A DNA stretch of 64,000 nt from Bacillus haynesii (GCF_001969855.1 NZ_MRBL01000012.1:1-64000); one strand, 5' to 3'; shown: positions 1 to 12,597, counted from the stretch's first letter. Notes: generated by a model from the letters alone, not told the origin. Numbers and translations: made by a program.

Positions 1-262
<262 letters not shown>

Positions 263-437
263 TAATGGAGCGCAGATTAAGTTCGTCACATCCTGTGACA
301 ACATCTGCATGACCTGCATCGTGCAGGCCCCTGACTACGCACATTCACATGTGCGATTTATTTAATGAATTAACAGGTACGTTTTGTCTTGTTTAGTTTT
401 CAAAGAACTTCGTTGCCGCTCTCAAAGCGACCACTTA

Positions 438-466
438 AATATAACATTTATGAGACAAGCGGTCAA
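438..466 (-). promoter_or_regulatory. rrn promoter P2
   Basis: On the minus strand a -35 TTGACC (461-466) and a -10 TATATT (438-443) are separated by exactly 17 nt. It lies about 175 nt upstream of the mature 16S start, as expected for the proximal promoter of a Bacillus rRNA operon. A run of A/T just upstream could act as an UP element. Confidence 0.8.
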
Positions 467-515
467 CACTTTTTTTAAAAAAGTTTTTGTTGTTGCTTTT
501 AAGCGACCAAGAGAA

Positions 516-544
516 ATTATAGCACATTATGCTTCTGATGAAAA
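516..544 (-). promoter_or_regulatory. rrn promoter P1
   Basis: On the minus strand a perfect -10 TATAAT (516-521) is preceded by a weak -35 TTTTCA (539-544) with a 17 nt spacer. Its position upstream of P2 and just after the gyrA terminator fits the usual tandem P1/P2 arrangement of Bacillus rRNA operons. Confidence 0.65.
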
Positions 545-569
545 GATTATATTTGAAAGATTGAATAGA

Positions 570-600
570 AAAACATGCAGCCATTTGGCTGCATGTTTTT
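570..600 (-). terminator. Terminator after gyrA
   Basis: An inverted repeat (ACATGCAGCC / GGCTGCATGT, 573-596) is followed on the minus strand by a T run, directly overlapping the gyrA stop codon. It separates gyrA from the rRNA promoters. Confidence 0.85.
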
Positions 601-3073
601 ATGATTCGTCCGCTTCCTGTTCCTGTTCTTCTGTATCGTTCTCATCATCTTTTTCAACTAAAGCGACAGTCGCGACATGCTCTTGTTCACCTAAGCGGAT
701 AAGGCGCACACCCTGAGTGACGCGGCCGGTCGTGGAAATATCTTTAATATCCATCCGAATGATCACGCCGCTTGCTGTGATGATCATTAAATCTTCTTCT
801 CCTGTTGTTGCCTTCACTGTCACAAGAGATCCGTTATTTTCTGTGATTTTGCAGGTCTTCAGCCCTTTTCCTCCACGGCTTTGAACCCTGTATTCTGAAG
901 CTGGCGTCAGTTTTCCGTAGCCCTTTTCAGTTACGATTAGCACGTGAGAATCCTCTTCTAAAATCTCCATGCCGACGACAACATCGTCATCTGTCAGAGT
1001 GATCCCCTTAACGCCGGCTGCTGTTCTTCCCATTTGCCTTACATCTGTTTCAGGGAAACGGATCAGCAAACCGTTCTTCGTGCCGATAATAATTTGTTTA
1101 TTTCCATCCGTCAGGCGGACGGCCATCAATTCATCCTCATCGCGGAGGCTTAAGGCGATCAATCCGTTATTGCGGATATTCGCGAATTGGGAAAGCGGCG
1201 TGCGTTTTGATATTCCGTGTTTTGTCGTGAAGAACAAATAAGACTCGTCATCAAATTCGCTTACCGGAATAATCGCGTTGATCCATTCTCCTTTTTCCAC
1301 TTCAAGCAGGTTAATAATCGGAATTCCCTTTGCTGTCCGTCCGAATTCAGGGATCTCATATCCTTTCGCACGGTACACCTTCCCTTTATTCGAGAAGAAG
1401 AGAATGGTGTCATGGGTGGATGTTGATATCAGGTGTTCAACGAAGTCGTCTTCATTTGTTCCCATGCCCTGAATGCCTTTTCCGCCCCGTTTTTGGCTGC
1501 GGTAAGTGGAAGAAGGCAGGCGTTTGATATATCCGTTATGAGTTAAAGTCACAACGATATTCTCACGCGTGATGAGATCTTCATCCTCAATCGTCTCAAG
1601 GCCTGATGTCACGATTTCTGTACGGCGCTCATCATTAAAGCGCTCTTTGACTTCTGTGAGCTCTTCCCGAATGATTTCAAGAACCTTCTCTTCGTCTGCT
1701 AAGATTGCTTTTAGCTCTGCAATCAGCTCAACAAGGCTTTGATATTCCTCTTCGATTTTTTCGCGTTCCAGCCCTGTTAAACGCTGCAGACGCATGTCCA
1801 AAATCGCCTGGGCCTGTTTTTCAGTCAAAGAAAATTTCTCGATCAATCCGTTTTTTGCGATTTCAGCCGTTTGTGAATTTCTAATTAGGGAAATAACTTC
1901 ATCAAGGTGATCAAGCGCCACTCTCAAGCCCTCAAGAATATGGGCCCGCGCTTCCGCTTTGCGAAGCTCGAATGCTGTACGCCTTCTGATCACGACTTTT
2001 TGATGGTCAAGATAATGCTCCAGACACTGCTTCAAGCTCAATACTTTCGGCTGTCCGTCAACAAGCGCCAAAAGATTAATGCCGAATGATGTTTGAAGAG
2101 CGGTCTGCTTGTACAAGTTATTTAACAGTACATTAGCATTTGCATCCCTTCTCAGTTCAATGACGATGCGCATACCGTTTCGGTCTGATTCATCGCGGAG
2201 ATCTGTAATGCCGTCGATTTTCTTATCGCGCACCAGATCGGCGATTTTTTCGATCAGCCTTGCTTTATTCACCTGGTACGGTATTTCCGTAACAATGATT
2301 ACCGGTTTACCGGAAGATGTTTCTTCGATTTGAGCTTTGGCTCGAAGCGTAATAGACCCCCGGCCTGTTTCATAGGCTTTGCGGATACCGCTTCTTCCCA
2401 AGATCAGCCCTGCAGTAGGGAAGTCGGGTCCAGGAATGATGTCCATCAATTCCGGAAGCGTGATATCAGGGTTTTTGCTGACCGCCAAGACCCCGTCAAT
2501 GACTTCGCCGAGCTGATGCGGCGGGATGTTGGTGGCCATACCTACAGCAATACCGGCCGCTCCGTTGACCAGCAGGTTCGGAAATCTCGCGGGCATGACA
2601 ACCGGCTCTTTTTCCGATCCGTCATAGTTGTCCTGGTAATCGATTGTGTCTTTATTGATGTCGCGCAGAATTTCCATTGATATTTTAGACATTCTCGCTT
2701 CTGTGTAACGCATGGCCGCAGCCGAGTCGCCGTCGACAGAACCGAAGTTTCCATGGCCTTGAACGAGCATGTACCGATAGTTAAAATCCTGCGCCATTCT
2801 GACCATTGCTTCGTAAACAGCAGAATCACCATGCGGGTGGTACTTACCGATAACTTCGCCGACAATACGCGCGGATTTTTTATACGGCTTATCACTTGTC
2901 ATCCCAAGGTCGTTCATCGCATACAATATTCTTCTGTGCACCGGCTTCAGACCGTCTCTTACGTCCGGAAGAGCGCGGGAAACAATAACACTCATTGCGT
3001 AATCTAAAAAAGATGTGCGCATTTCCTGACTGATATTGACTTCCTGAACTTGGGGCTTATGTTGTTCACTCAT
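599..3073 (-). CDS. gyrA: DNA gyrase subunit A
   Basis: Breakage-reunion subunit of DNA gyrase (A2B2), which introduces negative supercoils using ATP hydrolysed by GyrB. The 824-residue protein has the family's full length. The catalytic tyrosine is Tyr123 in [10 protein letters not shown]. The quinolone-resistance region reads [10 protein letters not shown] (residues 79-88), so Ser84 and Glu88 are the wild-type, quinolone-sensitive residues. A GyrA box (QKRGGKG) marks the C-terminal beta-pinwheel that wraps DNA, and the tail is acidic. The start is ATG at 3073 with a GGGAGG ribosome site. It follows gyrB on the same strand after a 190 nt gap that holds its own likely promoter. Confidence 0.98.
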   Translation of the reverse strand: MSEQHKPQVQEVNISQEMRTSFLDYAMSVIVSRALPDVRDGLKPVHRRILYAMNDLGMTSDKPYKKSARIVGEVIGKYHPHGDSAVYEAMVRMAQDFNYRYMLVQGHGNFGSVDGDSAAAMRYTEARMSKISMEILRDINKDTIDYQDNYDGSEKEPVVMPARFPNLLVNGAAGIAVGMATNIPPHQLGEVIDGVLAVSKNPDITLPELMDIIPGPDFPTAGLILGRSGIRKAYETGRGSITLRAKAQIEETSSGKPVIIVTEIPYQVNKARLIEKIADLVRDKKIDGITDLRDESDRNGMRIVIELRRDANANVLLNNLYKQTALQTSFGINLLALVDGQPKVLSLKQCLEHYLDHQKVVIRRRTAFELRKAEARAHILEGLRVALDHLDEVISLIRNSQTAEIAKNGLIEKFSLTEKQAQAILDMRLQRLTGLEREKIEEEYQSLVELIAELKAILADEEKVLEIIREELTEVKERFNDERRTEIVTSGLETIEDEDLITRENIVVTLTHNGYIKRLPSSTYRSQKRGGKGIQGMGTNEDDFVEHLISTSTHDTILFFSNKGKVYRAKGYEIPEFGRTAKGIPIINLLEVEKGEWINAIIPVSEFDDESYLFFTTKHGISKRTPLSQFANIRNNGLIALSLRDEDELMAVRLTDGNKQIIIGTKNGLLIRFPETDVRQMGRTAAGVKGITLTDDDVVVGMEILEEDSHVLIVTEKGYGKLTPASEYRVQSRGGKGLKTCKITENNGSLVTVKATTGEEDLMIITASGVIIRMDIKDISTTGRVTQGVRLIRLGEQEHVATVALVEKDDENDTEEQEQEADES

Positions 3074-3156
3074 TAAAAAACCTCCCTGGAGAATCTACAT
3101 GAGTTGTGTGGGAGTAGATTTGTATTTATACTCTTCAACGAATTAGGCTATTCTCC

Positions 3157-3162
3157 ATTATA
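3157..3162 (-). promoter_or_regulatory. Candidate gyrA promoter -10
   Basis: A perfect TATAAT on the minus strand lies in the gyrB-gyrA gap about 85 nt upstream of gyrA. No convincing -35 hexamer is visible at 16-18 nt, so it may be weak or supercoil-responsive. B. subtilis gyrA is known to have its own promoter; the assignment here is inference. Confidence 0.4.
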
Positions 3163-3221
3163 TCAATAATCTTGATTTTATACACATCAAATGACTAGAG
3201 CGCCAAAGGCTCATTCTAGAA

Positions 3222-3256
3222 AAGACCTTATTTCAATTAAGCGAAAATAAGGCCTT
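3222..3256 (-). other. Stem-loop after gyrB
   Basis: An imperfect inverted repeat (AAGGCCTTATTT / AAATAAGGTCTT on the minus strand) sits just after the gyrB stop codon. No T run follows, so it is more likely an mRNA-stabilising or weak attenuating hairpin than a full terminator. Confidence 0.4.
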
Positions 3257-3263
3257 ACAATCA

Positions 3264-5189
<1,926 letters not shown>

Positions 5190-5236
5190 TCACCTACACT
5201 TTTCTTCAAACATAATAAATTTATAGTTAAGATTCT

Positions 5237-5479
5237 TTATGAATCGATTTCCGGCTTGGATTGCGCCCGTTTTTTCAACGTGCCTGAGGCTAAAGGAGAA
5301 AAATAAATTGATTGTAATGTGACAACAATTGACTTCGGCGTGCTGTTAGAAGAGACGATTCGCTGTCTTTGCTTGTTTAAAAACTCTTCAACAATCGGCG
5401 ATGTCTTTGCCTTGTAATCAAAAATAGCCACAATTTCACGCGTTGAGACGACAAAATCGTCACCTAAGTGGATATACAA
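5237..5479 (-). CDS. remB: Extracellular matrix regulator RemB
   Basis: An 80-residue DUF370 protein matching B. subtilis RemB (YaaB), a DNA-binding factor that works with RemA in activating biofilm matrix genes and osmoprotection genes. It starts MYIHLGDDFVVSTREIV and contains SIVVTLQSIYFSPL near the C-terminus, both characteristic of the family. It lies between recF and gyrB, 17 nt after recF, in the conserved Bacillus order, and is probably co-transcribed with them. The function is taken from B. subtilis; only the family is visible here. Confidence 0.92.
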   Translation of the reverse strand: MYIHLGDDFVVSTREIVAIFDYKAKTSPIVEEFLNKQRQRIVSSNSTPKSIVVTLQSIYFSPLASGTLKKRAQSKPEIDS

Positions 5480-5496
5480 TCCCTCACCCCATTTTC

Positions 5497-6609
5497 TCAG
5501 TCCGATAGCGTGCCATTTTCAACACGAAAGATTTCCGCTTCGTTTAAGGTTTTATGATCAATTCCATCAACGCTTGTCGTTGTTACGAATGTTTGAACAC
5601 GGCCTTGAATGGTGTGGAGCAAGTGAGACTGCCGATAGTCGTCCAGCTCTGATAAAACATCATCCAAAAGCAGAATCGGGTATTCTCCTATCTCTTCCTG
5701 AATCAAATCAATTTCAGCCAATTTAAGTGACAATGCAGTCGTACGCTGCTGGCCCTGCGATCCGTAAGTCTGCACATCACGGCCATTGACGTAGAAAAGA
5801 ACATCATCCCTGTGGGGACCTGAAAGAGAAACTCCCCGTTCTATTTCTTTATCTCTTAATTTAGAAAACGTTTCTTGATAACTATTGATCATTTTCGACA
5901 AATCGGGCGAATCTGATACGTGAAGAGACGTATGATACTTTAACGTCAGCTCTTCCAGACCTCTTGAAATTCCGGAATGAATGGGCTGAGCCCATTTTTC
6001 AAGCTGTTCGACAAATTGAAGCCGTTTCATCACAACCTTTGCCGCGAATTCCGTAAGCTGTTCCGTCAGCACGTCAAGCATCGTTTGATCGGTCTGCTTT
6101 CTCGTTTGAAGCTGCTTCAAGAAATGATTCCGTTGTGAAAGGATTTTTTGGTAAAGAGAAAGGTCATGAAGATAGACAGGTGATACTTGGCCGATTTCCA
6201 TATCGAGAAACCTTCTTCTGACCTGAGGACTTCCTTTTACAAGATTTAAATCCTCCGGCGCAAACATAATCGTGTTGACAGCCCCGACATACTGGCTCAG
6301 CTTCTGCTGTTCAATGTGATTCACTTTACCTTTTTTTCCTTTTTTGGAAATCACAAGCTGGATGGGTACAGAACCGTTTTTTTTAATGACCCTGCCTTCT
6401 ATTTTAGCATAGTCTTCATCCCATCGTATGAGTTCTTTATCATTTGACGTCCGATGGGATTTCGCCATCGCAAGCACATAGATCGCTTCCATCAAATTCG
6501 TTTTTCCTTGAGCATTCTCTCCGATAATCACGTTCACTTTGTTCTCAAAATGAAGGTCAAGGCGCTCATAATTACGGTAAGATGATAATGTAAGATTTTG
6601 GATATACAA
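5497..6609 (-). CDS. recF: DNA replication and repair protein RecF
   Basis: SMC-like ATPase of the RecFOR pathway that helps load RecA at single-strand gaps. The 370-residue protein has Walker [10 protein letters not shown] (residues 30-38), the ABC signature LSGPHRDD (about residue 270) and Walker [12 protein letters not shown] (about residue 320). ATG at 6609 follows rlbA by 16 nt. The order dnaN-rlbA-recF-remB-gyrB is the ancestral Firmicute arrangement. Confidence 0.97.
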   Translation of the reverse strand: MYIQNLTLSSYRNYERLDLHFENKVNVIIGENAQGKTNLMEAIYVLAMAKSHRTSNDKELIRWDEDYAKIEGRVIKKNGSVPIQLVISKKGKKGKVNHIEQQKLSQYVGAVNTIMFAPEDLNLVKGSPQVRRRFLDMEIGQVSPVYLHDLSLYQKILSQRNHFLKQLQTRKQTDQTMLDVLTEQLTEFAAKVVMKRLQFVEQLEKWAQPIHSGISRGLEELTLKYHTSLHVSDSPDLSKMINSYQETFSKLRDKEIERGVSLSGPHRDDVLFYVNGRDVQTYGSQGQQRTTALSLKLAEIDLIQEEIGEYPILLLDDVLSELDDYRQSHLLHTIQGRVQTFVTTTSVDGIDHKTLNEAEIFRVENGTLSD

Positions 6610-6625
6610 TCAATACCACCTGCTT

Positions 6626-6841
6626 TTAGCCGACGACTTGAAAAGAACCGAATCCTTCAATCGTCACCACATCTCCGACATACAGTTTTCGTCCGCGGCG
6701 GTTATCCGGCTCGTCATTGACGAGTACTTCATATTCCGATAAAAACCATTTTGCCATTCCTCCGGACTGAATGACATCCGCCAATTTCAAAAACTGACCG
6801 AGGGTAATCATCTCTGTATCAATAGCCACCGTCTTTGTCAT
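6626..6841 (-). CDS. rlbA: S4-domain ribosome maturation factor RlbA (YaaA)
   Basis: A 71-residue S4-like RNA-binding protein, YaaA of B. subtilis, linked there to 50S ribosome assembly. The core reads TLGQFLKLADVIQSGGMAK, followed by NRRGRKLYVGD and a terminal GFGSFQV, typical of the family. The open frame begins eight codons earlier, but ATG at 6841 is preceded by AAAGAGG at good spacing and gives the B. subtilis length. It lies between dnaN and recF. Confidence 0.93.
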   Translation of the reverse strand: MTKTVAIDTEMITLGQFLKLADVIQSGGMAKWFLSEYEVLVNDEPDNRRGRKLYVGDVVTIEGFGSFQVVG

Positions 6842-6956
6842 TATATCGACCTCTTTCAATATCACTAATATCTAATTGTACTAAAAAACAGGGAAAGAAG
6901 GAAAGGGGAAACTTGCGGTATGAACAACCAAGGCAGGACGAGAGCGCTTTTCTCCC

Positions 6957-6992
6957 GAAAAAATAAGAGAAGCTGCCGGACCAGCCGGCAAC
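6957..6992 (-). terminator. Terminator after dnaN
   Basis: On the minus strand the repeat GTTGCCGG / CCGGCAGC (6972-6992) is followed by a T-rich run (6957-6966). It lies between the dnaN stop codon and rlbA and should end or attenuate the dnaA-dnaN transcript. Confidence 0.75.
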
Positions 6993-7008
6993 TTTCTATT
7001 CCAACAAA

Positions 7009-8145
7009 TTAATACGTCCGGACAGGAAGAATTAATTGGACGATCGAATCGTCATTCGGCGTACGGATCAGAAAAGGCCTCATAGCGCCCGTGAAGCTCA
7101 CATGAATGTCCTCTCCTTCAAGAACTTTAAGGGCATCCAGCATATATTTCGGACTAAAGGATATCTTTAAGTCTTCCCCTTCAATCTGCTCGGCATTCAC
7201 CGTTTCGACAACCTTTCCGATCTCCGGAGAGTTTGAAGAAATTTCGATCGACTCATTGGCGGCTGCGGAAAGTTTCACCACGTTGTTTCGTCCTTCTCTC
7301 GCCAAGAGCGAAGCCCTGTCGATCGCCTGAAGAAATTCCTTAGTATTGACGATCATGTTCGTTTTGCTTTCCTGAGGAATCAGGCGGTTTGTATCCGGAT
7401 AGTTTCCGTCAAGCAGCCTTGAGAAAAACAGCACGTTTTTTGTTTTAAACAGCACTTGTGTTTCGGTAATGACAATATCGACAAGCTCCTGGTGGTCATC
7501 AAGGATCTTGCTCAGCTCGGTTAAGCTTTTTCCCGGGATGACGACATTGTATGAACTGTCTTCGTTAATCTCGAGCTTAGCTTTTCTTAGCGCCAGACGG
7601 TGGCTATCCGTCGCAGTGCATATTAATTCACCGCCCGCGACATTCCAGTTTACACCTGTCAAGATTGGGCGTGTTTCTGAGGTGGACACCGCAAAAACGG
7701 TTTGGCGAATTAGGTTTTTCAGCAGATCGGTCGGAATTTGAAAAGCGTGATGCTCTTCAATTTGCGGCAAAAGTGGATATTCGCTTGCATCCAAACCGTT
7801 TAAGTTAAACTCTGCTTTGCCGGAGCGGATGATCGTTAAGTATTGATTTTGAACCTCGATTTCCACCGTTGACATCGGCAGCTTTTTGACAATTTCACTA
7901 AAAAAACGGGCTTGAAGCACAATGCTGCCGGGCTGTTCAATTGTCACGATCTCTAAATCGCCGTCTTCTTTCGGGATAAACGATTCAATCGAAATATCGG
8001 AATCGCTGCCTGTCAGAGAGACACCTTCATCAGAGGCCACAATTTTAATACCGGTTAAGATCGGAATCGTCGTTCTTGAAGAAACGGCTTTTAACACATC
8101 TTGGACACCTTCGACTAGGCGGTCTTTTTGAATTGTAAACTTCAT
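7009..8145 (-). CDS. dnaN: DNA polymerase III sliding clamp (beta subunit)
   Basis: The beta clamp, a ring dimer that tethers the replicative polymerases to DNA. The 378-residue protein is full length with three clamp domains and the conserved end FLIRTPNDDSIVQLILPVRTY region, the C-terminal part of the peptide-binding pocket. ATG at 8145 (MKFTIQKDRL) is chosen over an ATG two codons upstream because it matches B. subtilis and has GGAGGATG in front. It lies directly downstream of dnaA across the unwinding part of oriC. Confidence 0.98.
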   Translation of the reverse strand: MKFTIQKDRLVEGVQDVLKAVSSRTTIPILTGIKIVASDEGVSLTGSDSDISIESFIPKEDGDLEIVTIEQPGSIVLQARFFSEIVKKLPMSTVEIEVQNQYLTIIRSGKAEFNLNGLDASEYPLLPQIEEHHAFQIPTDLLKNLIRQTVFAVSTSETRPILTGVNWNVAGGELICTATDSHRLALRKAKLEINEDSSYNVVIPGKSLTELSKILDDHQELVDIVITETQVLFKTKNVLFFSRLLDGNYPDTNRLIPQESKTNMIVNTKEFLQAIDRASLLAREGRNNVVKLSAAANESIEISSNSPEIGKVVETVNAEQIEGEDLKISFSPKYMLDALKVLEGEDIHVSFTGAMRPFLIRTPNDDSIVQLILPVRTY

Positions 8146-8164
8146 AATCATCCTCCTTGCGGGA

Positions 8165-8306
8165 ATCTATTAATTATTATGTTTTATAAAAATAGCAGAA
8201 GTACTAGTAGGGGCTGTGGATTTGTGGATAAGTGTCAATAACGAACGGAAACACAGCCTATCCACATGTGGACAGACTGTGTAAGACTATGTTCAAGTTA
8301 TTCACA
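8165..8306 (-). other. oriC unwinding region (DnaA boxes, DnaA-trios, AT-rich DUE)
   Basis: Between dnaA and dnaN. In minus-strand order there are DnaA boxes TTATTCACA on the opposite strand (8298-8306), CTATCCACA (8258-8266), TTATCCACA (8223-8231) and AATCCACAG (8214-8222). A GC patch (8210-8213) follows, then a series of trinucleotides of the 5'-CTA/GTA/CTT type (8194-8209), then an AT-rich stretch (8168-8193). This is the layout of the B. subtilis basal unwinding system, in which DnaA loads from the box onto the trios of one strand to open the helix. Confidence 0.9.
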
Positions 8307-8322
8307 CTTTCCCGCTCACCAC

Positions 8323-9663
8323 TTATCTCAGCTGCTCTTTAATTTCTTTAATCTGCTGCTGGAGCTGTTCATCATCGCTCAGCAGTTTTGATATTTTCTC
8401 GTGGGCATGGATGACAGTCGTGTGGTCGCGTCCGCCAAACTCTTCGCCGATCTTCGGAAGAGAAGAATCTGTCATTTCTCTTGATAGATACATAGCGATC
8501 TGCCGCGGAAAAGCTACCGATTTTGTCCGTTTCTTCGCCTTGAAATCCTCCAGCTTGATATTGAACTGCTGGCCGACGATTCTTTGGATGTCTTTAATTG
8601 TAATGACTTTCGGCTTTGAAGACGGAATGATATCTTTCAAAGCTTCAGCAGCCAGATCGGCGTTGATGTCTTTATTGATCAAGGAAGAATATGCGACAAC
8701 CCTGATTAATGCCCCTTCCAGCTCCCTGATATTGCTGTCGATCTGATTTGCAATATAAAGCATGACTTCATTCGGGATATCAAGTCCTTCTGCCTTTGCT
8801 TTCTTTCTTAAAATCGCAATTCTTGTTTCCAGATCAGGAGGCGTGATGTCTGTGATCAATCCCCATTCAAAACGGGAGCGCAAACGGTCTTCAAGCGTTG
8901 GAATCTCTTTTGGAGGCCGGTCGCTGGAAATGACGATCTGCTTTGTTTCTTCATGCAGCGTATTAAACGTATGGAAAAATTCCTCTTGCGTCTGTTCTTT
9001 TCCGGCTAAAAATTGAATATCATCTATCAAAAGAACGTCAACATTTCGATAGCGATTGCGGAAATCGACAGCTTTATTGTCACGGATCGAGTTAATGAAC
9101 TCATTGGTAAATTTCTCAGATGACAAATAAACCACTTTTGCAGATGGATTGTGATCGATGACATAGTGTCCGATCGCATGCATTAAGTGAGTCTTTCCAA
9201 GTCCGACTCCCCCATAAATAAACAGCGGATTGTAAGCTTTCGCCGGGGCCTCAGCCACTGCCAAAGACGCCGCATGGGCGAATCGGTTTCCTGAACCGAT
9301 AACGAACGTATCAAATGTATATTTGGGATTCAGCATGTTTTGCGGAAAATCAGCCGGTTCTTCTTTCGACATTTTTTTGATTGGAGACTTGGGCATAAAA
9401 TCTTCTTCATTTTGATTCTGAGGAATGACAAATTTAATGCTCAATTCTTCTCCAGTCAGATCGTAGATCGTATCGGCGATCAGGTGCAGGTATCTTGATT
9501 CAAGCCAGTCTCTGGCAAACTCGTTCGGTGCGGTGATGATCAGCGTATCGCCCTGCAATGAATGGGCCTTTGTCGATTTCATCCATGTTTCAAAGCTGGG
9601 CTTACTCAATTTTTTTTCAATCTGCCCCAAAGCTTGATTCCAAAGATCCGATATGTTTTTCAT
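8323..9663 (-). CDS. dnaA: Chromosomal replication initiator DnaA
   Basis: AAA+ initiator that binds DnaA boxes, forms a filament and opens oriC; it is also a transcription factor for its own operon. The 446-residue protein has domain I ([20 protein letters not shown]), Walker [10 protein letters not shown], Walker [10 protein letters not shown], a sensor region, and the domain IV helix-turn-helix ending [15 protein letters not shown]. The frame is open for 29 more codons, but ATG at 9663 gives the B. subtilis length. The ribosome site AAAGGAGGG lies about 13 nt upstream of this ATG, longer than usual. Box arrays lie on both sides of the gene. Confidence 0.98.
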   Translation of the reverse strand: MKNISDLWNQALGQIEKKLSKPSFETWMKSTKAHSLQGDTLIITAPNEFARDWLESRYLHLIADTIYDLTGEELSIKFVIPQNQNEEDFMPKSPIKKMSKEEPADFPQNMLNPKYTFDTFVIGSGNRFAHAASLAVAEAPAKAYNPLFIYGGVGLGKTHLMHAIGHYVIDHNPSAKVVYLSSEKFTNEFINSIRDNKAVDFRNRYRNVDVLLIDDIQFLAGKEQTQEEFFHTFNTLHEETKQIVISSDRPPKEIPTLEDRLRSRFEWGLITDITPPDLETRIAILRKKAKAEGLDIPNEVMLYIANQIDSNIRELEGALIRVVAYSSLINKDINADLAAEALKDIIPSSKPKVITIKDIQRIVGQQFNIKLEDFKAKKRTKSVAFPRQIAMYLSREMTDSSLPKIGEEFGGRDHTTVIHAHEKISKLLSDDEQLQQQIKEIKEQLR

Positions 9664-9816
9664 AATGGCGGTTCGTCCCTCCTTTACCAGCAATATTTGC
9701 TTGTCCAACCTGTTATAGAACACAAAAAAAGAGCAAATGGATGAGTCCATTCGTTAATGAAATGTTGAAAACATATAATATAGTAGAAAAACGTCTTTTC
9801 GACATTTTTCACAAGA

Positions 9817-10079
9817 TGTGGACAAATTACTGCACACCCTGTGAAAAAACTTTCCACAACTTATCCACAGTTTGTGGATAAGGGATTGGCAGCCAATTTG
9901 TTATCAAGAGTTAAAACACAAATATAATATCAGAATAATCGAGTGGTTGCAATGGTTGCGAGGAACTTATCCACACACTATACAAACTGTTGAAGAAATA
10001 TTGTCCACAACGGTTAGTTTTGTGAAAATGTTGTCGATAATGATTGTGGATAGAAAAAACGAGGCAAAAGATATCCACA
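9817..10079. other. oriC upstream DnaA-box array
   Basis: The dnaA-rpmH intergenic region has a dense set of DnaA boxes. Perfect TTATCCACA boxes (either strand) are at 9861-9869, 9873-9881 and 9967-9975. One-mismatch boxes are at 9817-9825, 10001-10009, 10032-10040, 10045-10053 and 10071-10079. Together with the region between dnaA and dnaN this forms the bipartite Bacillus oriC. The divergent promoters of dnaA and rpmH lie in the same 640 nt. No gene is present. Confidence 0.9.
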
Positions 10080-10226
10080 TTGGCTTTTTTTCGCTTCTTT
10101 CATCCCATTTTCCCGCTTCCAAAAAAATCTTTTAAGCTAAAATTGAGGAAAAATGAAATTAGGCTTTCGAAGAAAATTGATATGTGTTATCCTATTATGG
10201 TGCAAAAAAGAAATGTGTGAGCGAAG

Positions 10227-10256
10227 TTGACAATGAACTGCTCATCCCAATATAAT
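10227..10256 (+). promoter_or_regulatory. rpmH promoter
   Basis: A perfect -35 TTGACA (10227-10232) and a perfect -10 TATAAT (10251-10256) are separated by 18 nt, about 40 nt upstream of the rpmH start. This should be a strong SigA promoter for rpmH-rnpA, diverging from dnaA. Confidence 0.88.
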
Positions 10257-10263
10257 AAATTAG

Positions 10264-10437
<174 letters not shown>

Positions 10438-10466
10438 GCCACTGAATAATGTCAGTGGTCTTTTTT
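10438..10466 (+). terminator. Hairpin terminator after rpmH
   Basis: An inverted repeat (GCCACTGA / TCAGTGGT) with a T6 run starts right after the rpmH stop. It probably ends most transcripts, which would lower rnpA expression relative to L34. Confidence 0.8.
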
Positions 10467-10521
10467 ACATAGAGGAATGACCAGGCCCATTTGCCAGCTT
10501 GTTATCGGAGTGAAAGAAGAT

Positions 10522-10881
10522 ATGAAAAAGCGAAATCGATTAAAGAAAAATGAAGATTTTCAAAAAGTATTTAAAAAAGGCAAATCGATGGCAAACCGGC
10601 AATATGTTTTATATGTGCTTCACCAGCCTGAGGCGAAAGAGTTTCGGGTGGGACTGTCGGTCAGCAAGAAAATCGGAAACGCAGTCGTGCGCAACCGGGT
10701 AAAGCGGCTGATTCGCCAGGTCATCCAGGAAGAGCGGGATCTATTAAAACAAGAAAATGACTACATTATCATTGCAAGAAAGCCTGCAGCTGAATTGTCA
10801 TATGAAGAGACGAAAAAAAGTTTGCAGCATCTTTTCAGAAAGTCGTTTGTCTACCGGAAAAAACCGAATCAGCCATCATAG
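10522..10881 (+). CDS. rnpA: Ribonuclease P protein component
   Basis: Protein subunit of RNase P, which removes tRNA 5' leaders together with the rnpB RNA. The 119-residue basic protein starts [17 protein letters not shown] and has the RNR signature [20 protein letters not shown] (about residues 52-71). The frame is open 15 codons further upstream; ATG at 10522 fits the family's N-terminus and has GGAG about 11 nt before it. A GTG at 10510 is the main alternative. Confidence 0.95.
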   Translation: MKKRNRLKKNEDFQKVFKKGKSMANRQYVLYVLHQPEAKEFRVGLSVSKKIGNAVVRNRVKRLIRQVIQEERDLLKQENDYIIIARKPAAELSYEETKKSLQHLFRKSFVYRKKPNQPS

Positions 10882-11047
10882 TCCGGGTTAGAAAGAAGTT
10901 ATGGCTCCTCATTTTTAAGCGCTTCCTTTAGCTCCTGAAAAATGTCGTCGCCCATTCGGGGAGAAAGATGATAAAATACGAGAAAGTATGTCTTTTTAAT
11001 GGTCATAACCGAAAAATACCGGTTGAAGAATGAAGATTTAGGAGGAA

Positions 11048-11848
11048 ATGTTGTTGAAGAGGCGAATTTTATTATTGTTCAGTATGATCGGCGTTATCGT
11101 GCTCTTAGCTGGATGTACGGAAATCAACCAGCCGATCACTGCAGAAAGCGAAGGGTTTTGGAACACGTATATCGTATACCCGTTGTCACAGCTGATCACG
11201 TATGTAGCAAATTTAACGAATGAAAACTTCGGACTCGCGATTATCATCGTCACGCTCTTAATCAGACTTTTAATTTTGCCGCTGATGATCAAGCAGACGA
11301 AGAGTTCGAAAGCGATGCAGGCTCTCCAGCCTGAAATGCAAAAACTTCGCGAAAAATACAGTTCTAAAGATCAAAAAACGCAGCAGAAGCTTCAACAGGA
11401 AACGATGGCTCTCATGCAAAAGCACGGGGTTAACCCGCTTGCCGGATGTTTCCCGATCTTAATTCAAATGCCGATTTTAATCGGATTCTATCATGCCATT
11501 ATGAGAACGCGGGAAATCGCAGAACACAGCTTTTTATGGTTTGACCTTGGGGAGCGTGATCCGTATTTCATTTTGCCGATTCTCGCCGGTGTGTTCACTT
11601 TCATTCAGCAAAAGCTGATGATGGCGGGAACAGCGCAGCAAAATCCGCAGATGGCGATGATGCTTTGGCTGATGCCGATCATGATCGTTGTATTTGCGAT
11701 CAGTTTCCCGGCGGCTCTTTCTCTGTACTGGGTAGTCGGTAACTTATTCATGATTGCTCAAACCTTCTTTATCAAAGGGCCTGATCTAAAGGCAGAGAGA
11801 CAGGAAGCGGCAGCCGGAGGAAAAAAATCCGGAGGTAAGAAAAAGTGA
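11048..11848 (+). CDS. spoIIIJ: Membrane protein insertase YidC1 / SpoIIIJ
   Basis: Inserts proteins into the cytoplasmic membrane with or without Sec, and is needed in B. subtilis for forespore SigG activation through the SpoIIIA-SpoIIQ channel. The protein has a lipoprotein signal with lipobox LAGC (Cys23), five membrane segments and the family motif region [16 protein letters not shown]. The tail is lysine-rich. AGGAGG lies only 3 nt from the ATG at 11048, so translation may in fact begin at the in-frame TTG at 11051 or 11054. It overlaps khpB by 4 nt. Confidence 0.96.
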   Translation: MLLKRRILLLFSMIGVIVLLAGCTEINQPITAESEGFWNTYIVYPLSQLITYVANLTNENFGLAIIIVTLLIRLLILPLMIKQTKSSKAMQALQPEMQKLREKYSSKDQKTQQKLQQETMALMQKHGVNPLAGCFPILIQMPILIGFYHAIMRTREIAEHSFLWFDLGERDPYFILPILAGVFTFIQQKLMMAGTAQQNPQMAMMLWLMPIMIVVFAISFPAALSLYWVVGNLFMIAQTFFIKGPDLKAERQEAAAGGKKSGGKKK

Positions 11849-12468
11849 AGGAACTGACTGCTACTGGACGTACCGTCGATGAAGCAGTGCAATCCGGGCT
11901 TGAACAGCTAGGCCTTCATGCAGATGATGTCGAAGTCGACGTAGTTGATGAAGGAAAAAAGGGATTATTCGGCATTTTCGGTCATCGGTCTGCAGTCGTG
12001 AACATTCGGGAAAAAATAGACCCGGTTAAAGAAGCGAAACAGTATTTGGAAAATGTGATTTCGAATATGGGAATACAAGCCCAGGTGACGGCAAAAGAGG
12101 AGTCAAAACGAGTGGTTTTCCAGTTAAAAGGTGATAAAACAGCTCTTTTAATTGGAAAAAGGGGACAAACTTTAAATGCCCTTGAAACGCTGACGCAGCT
12201 CGTGCTCAATCGTCATTCCGACAGATATATCCAAGCGGTGGTTGACGCCGAAGGATACCGTGCAAAGCGGAAGGAAACACTGGCTCAGCTTGCATTGAAG
12301 CTTGCTGACCAGGCGTCCAGGCAGAAAAAAGACATTCACCTGGAGCCGATGCCTTCCGGTGAGCGCAAGGTCATCCATGATACGCTTGCAGGCTACTCGC
12401 AGCATATCGAAACTTACTCTACCGGAGAAGACCATAACCGGCACCTTGTCATCTCATATAAAAAATAA
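11845..12468 (+). CDS. khpB: RNA-binding protein KhpB (Jag)
   Basis: A 207-residue protein with an N-terminal Jag domain ([18 protein letters not shown]), a central KH domain ([20 protein letters not shown]) and a C-terminal R3H domain ([10 protein letters not shown]). In Firmicutes it pairs with KhpA as a global RNA chaperone that affects cell-wall synthesis and division. It starts with GTG, overlapping the spoIIIJ stop by 4 nt, so the two are translationally coupled. GGAGG lies 9 nt upstream inside spoIIIJ. Confidence 0.95.
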   Translation: MKELTATGRTVDEAVQSGLEQLGLHADDVEVDVVDEGKKGLFGIFGHRSAVVNIREKIDPVKEAKQYLENVISNMGIQAQVTAKEESKRVVFQLKGDKTALLIGKRGQTLNALETLTQLVLNRHSDRYIQAVVDAEGYRAKRKETLAQLALKLADQASRQKKDIHLEPMPSGERKVIHDTLAGYSQHIETYSTGEDHNRHLVISYKK

Positions 12469-12472
12469 CAGG

Positions 12473-12509
12473 AAAACCGAAGTTCCCAAAATAGGGACTT
12501 CGGTTTTTT
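12473..12509 (+). terminator. Terminator after khpB
   Basis: A long inverted repeat (AAAACCGAAGTTCCC / GGGACTTCGGTTTT) ends in a T run just after the khpB stop. Confidence 0.9.
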
Positions 12510-12597
12510 GCCGTTGCAAAATCGATGAATGCAGACAAAATCAGTTTAAGTTCTAGTTTTTTCGGTGTAAGCTGTTGATGAAAATGAAATTTAATTG

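Noticed and set aside
3222..3256. Rho-independent terminator after gyrB
   Set aside because: The stem is present but there is no T run after it on the minus strand; listed only as a stem-loop.
7528..7541. Possible Noc-binding site in dnaN
   Set aside because: TTTTCCCGGGATGA has the central CCCGGG but four mismatches to ATTTCCCGGGAAAT.
9872..10135. 87-codon plus-strand frame in the dnaA-rpmH gap
   Set aside because: It overlaps the oriC DnaA-box array, has no ribosome site, and its codons simply translate the boxes; not a gene.
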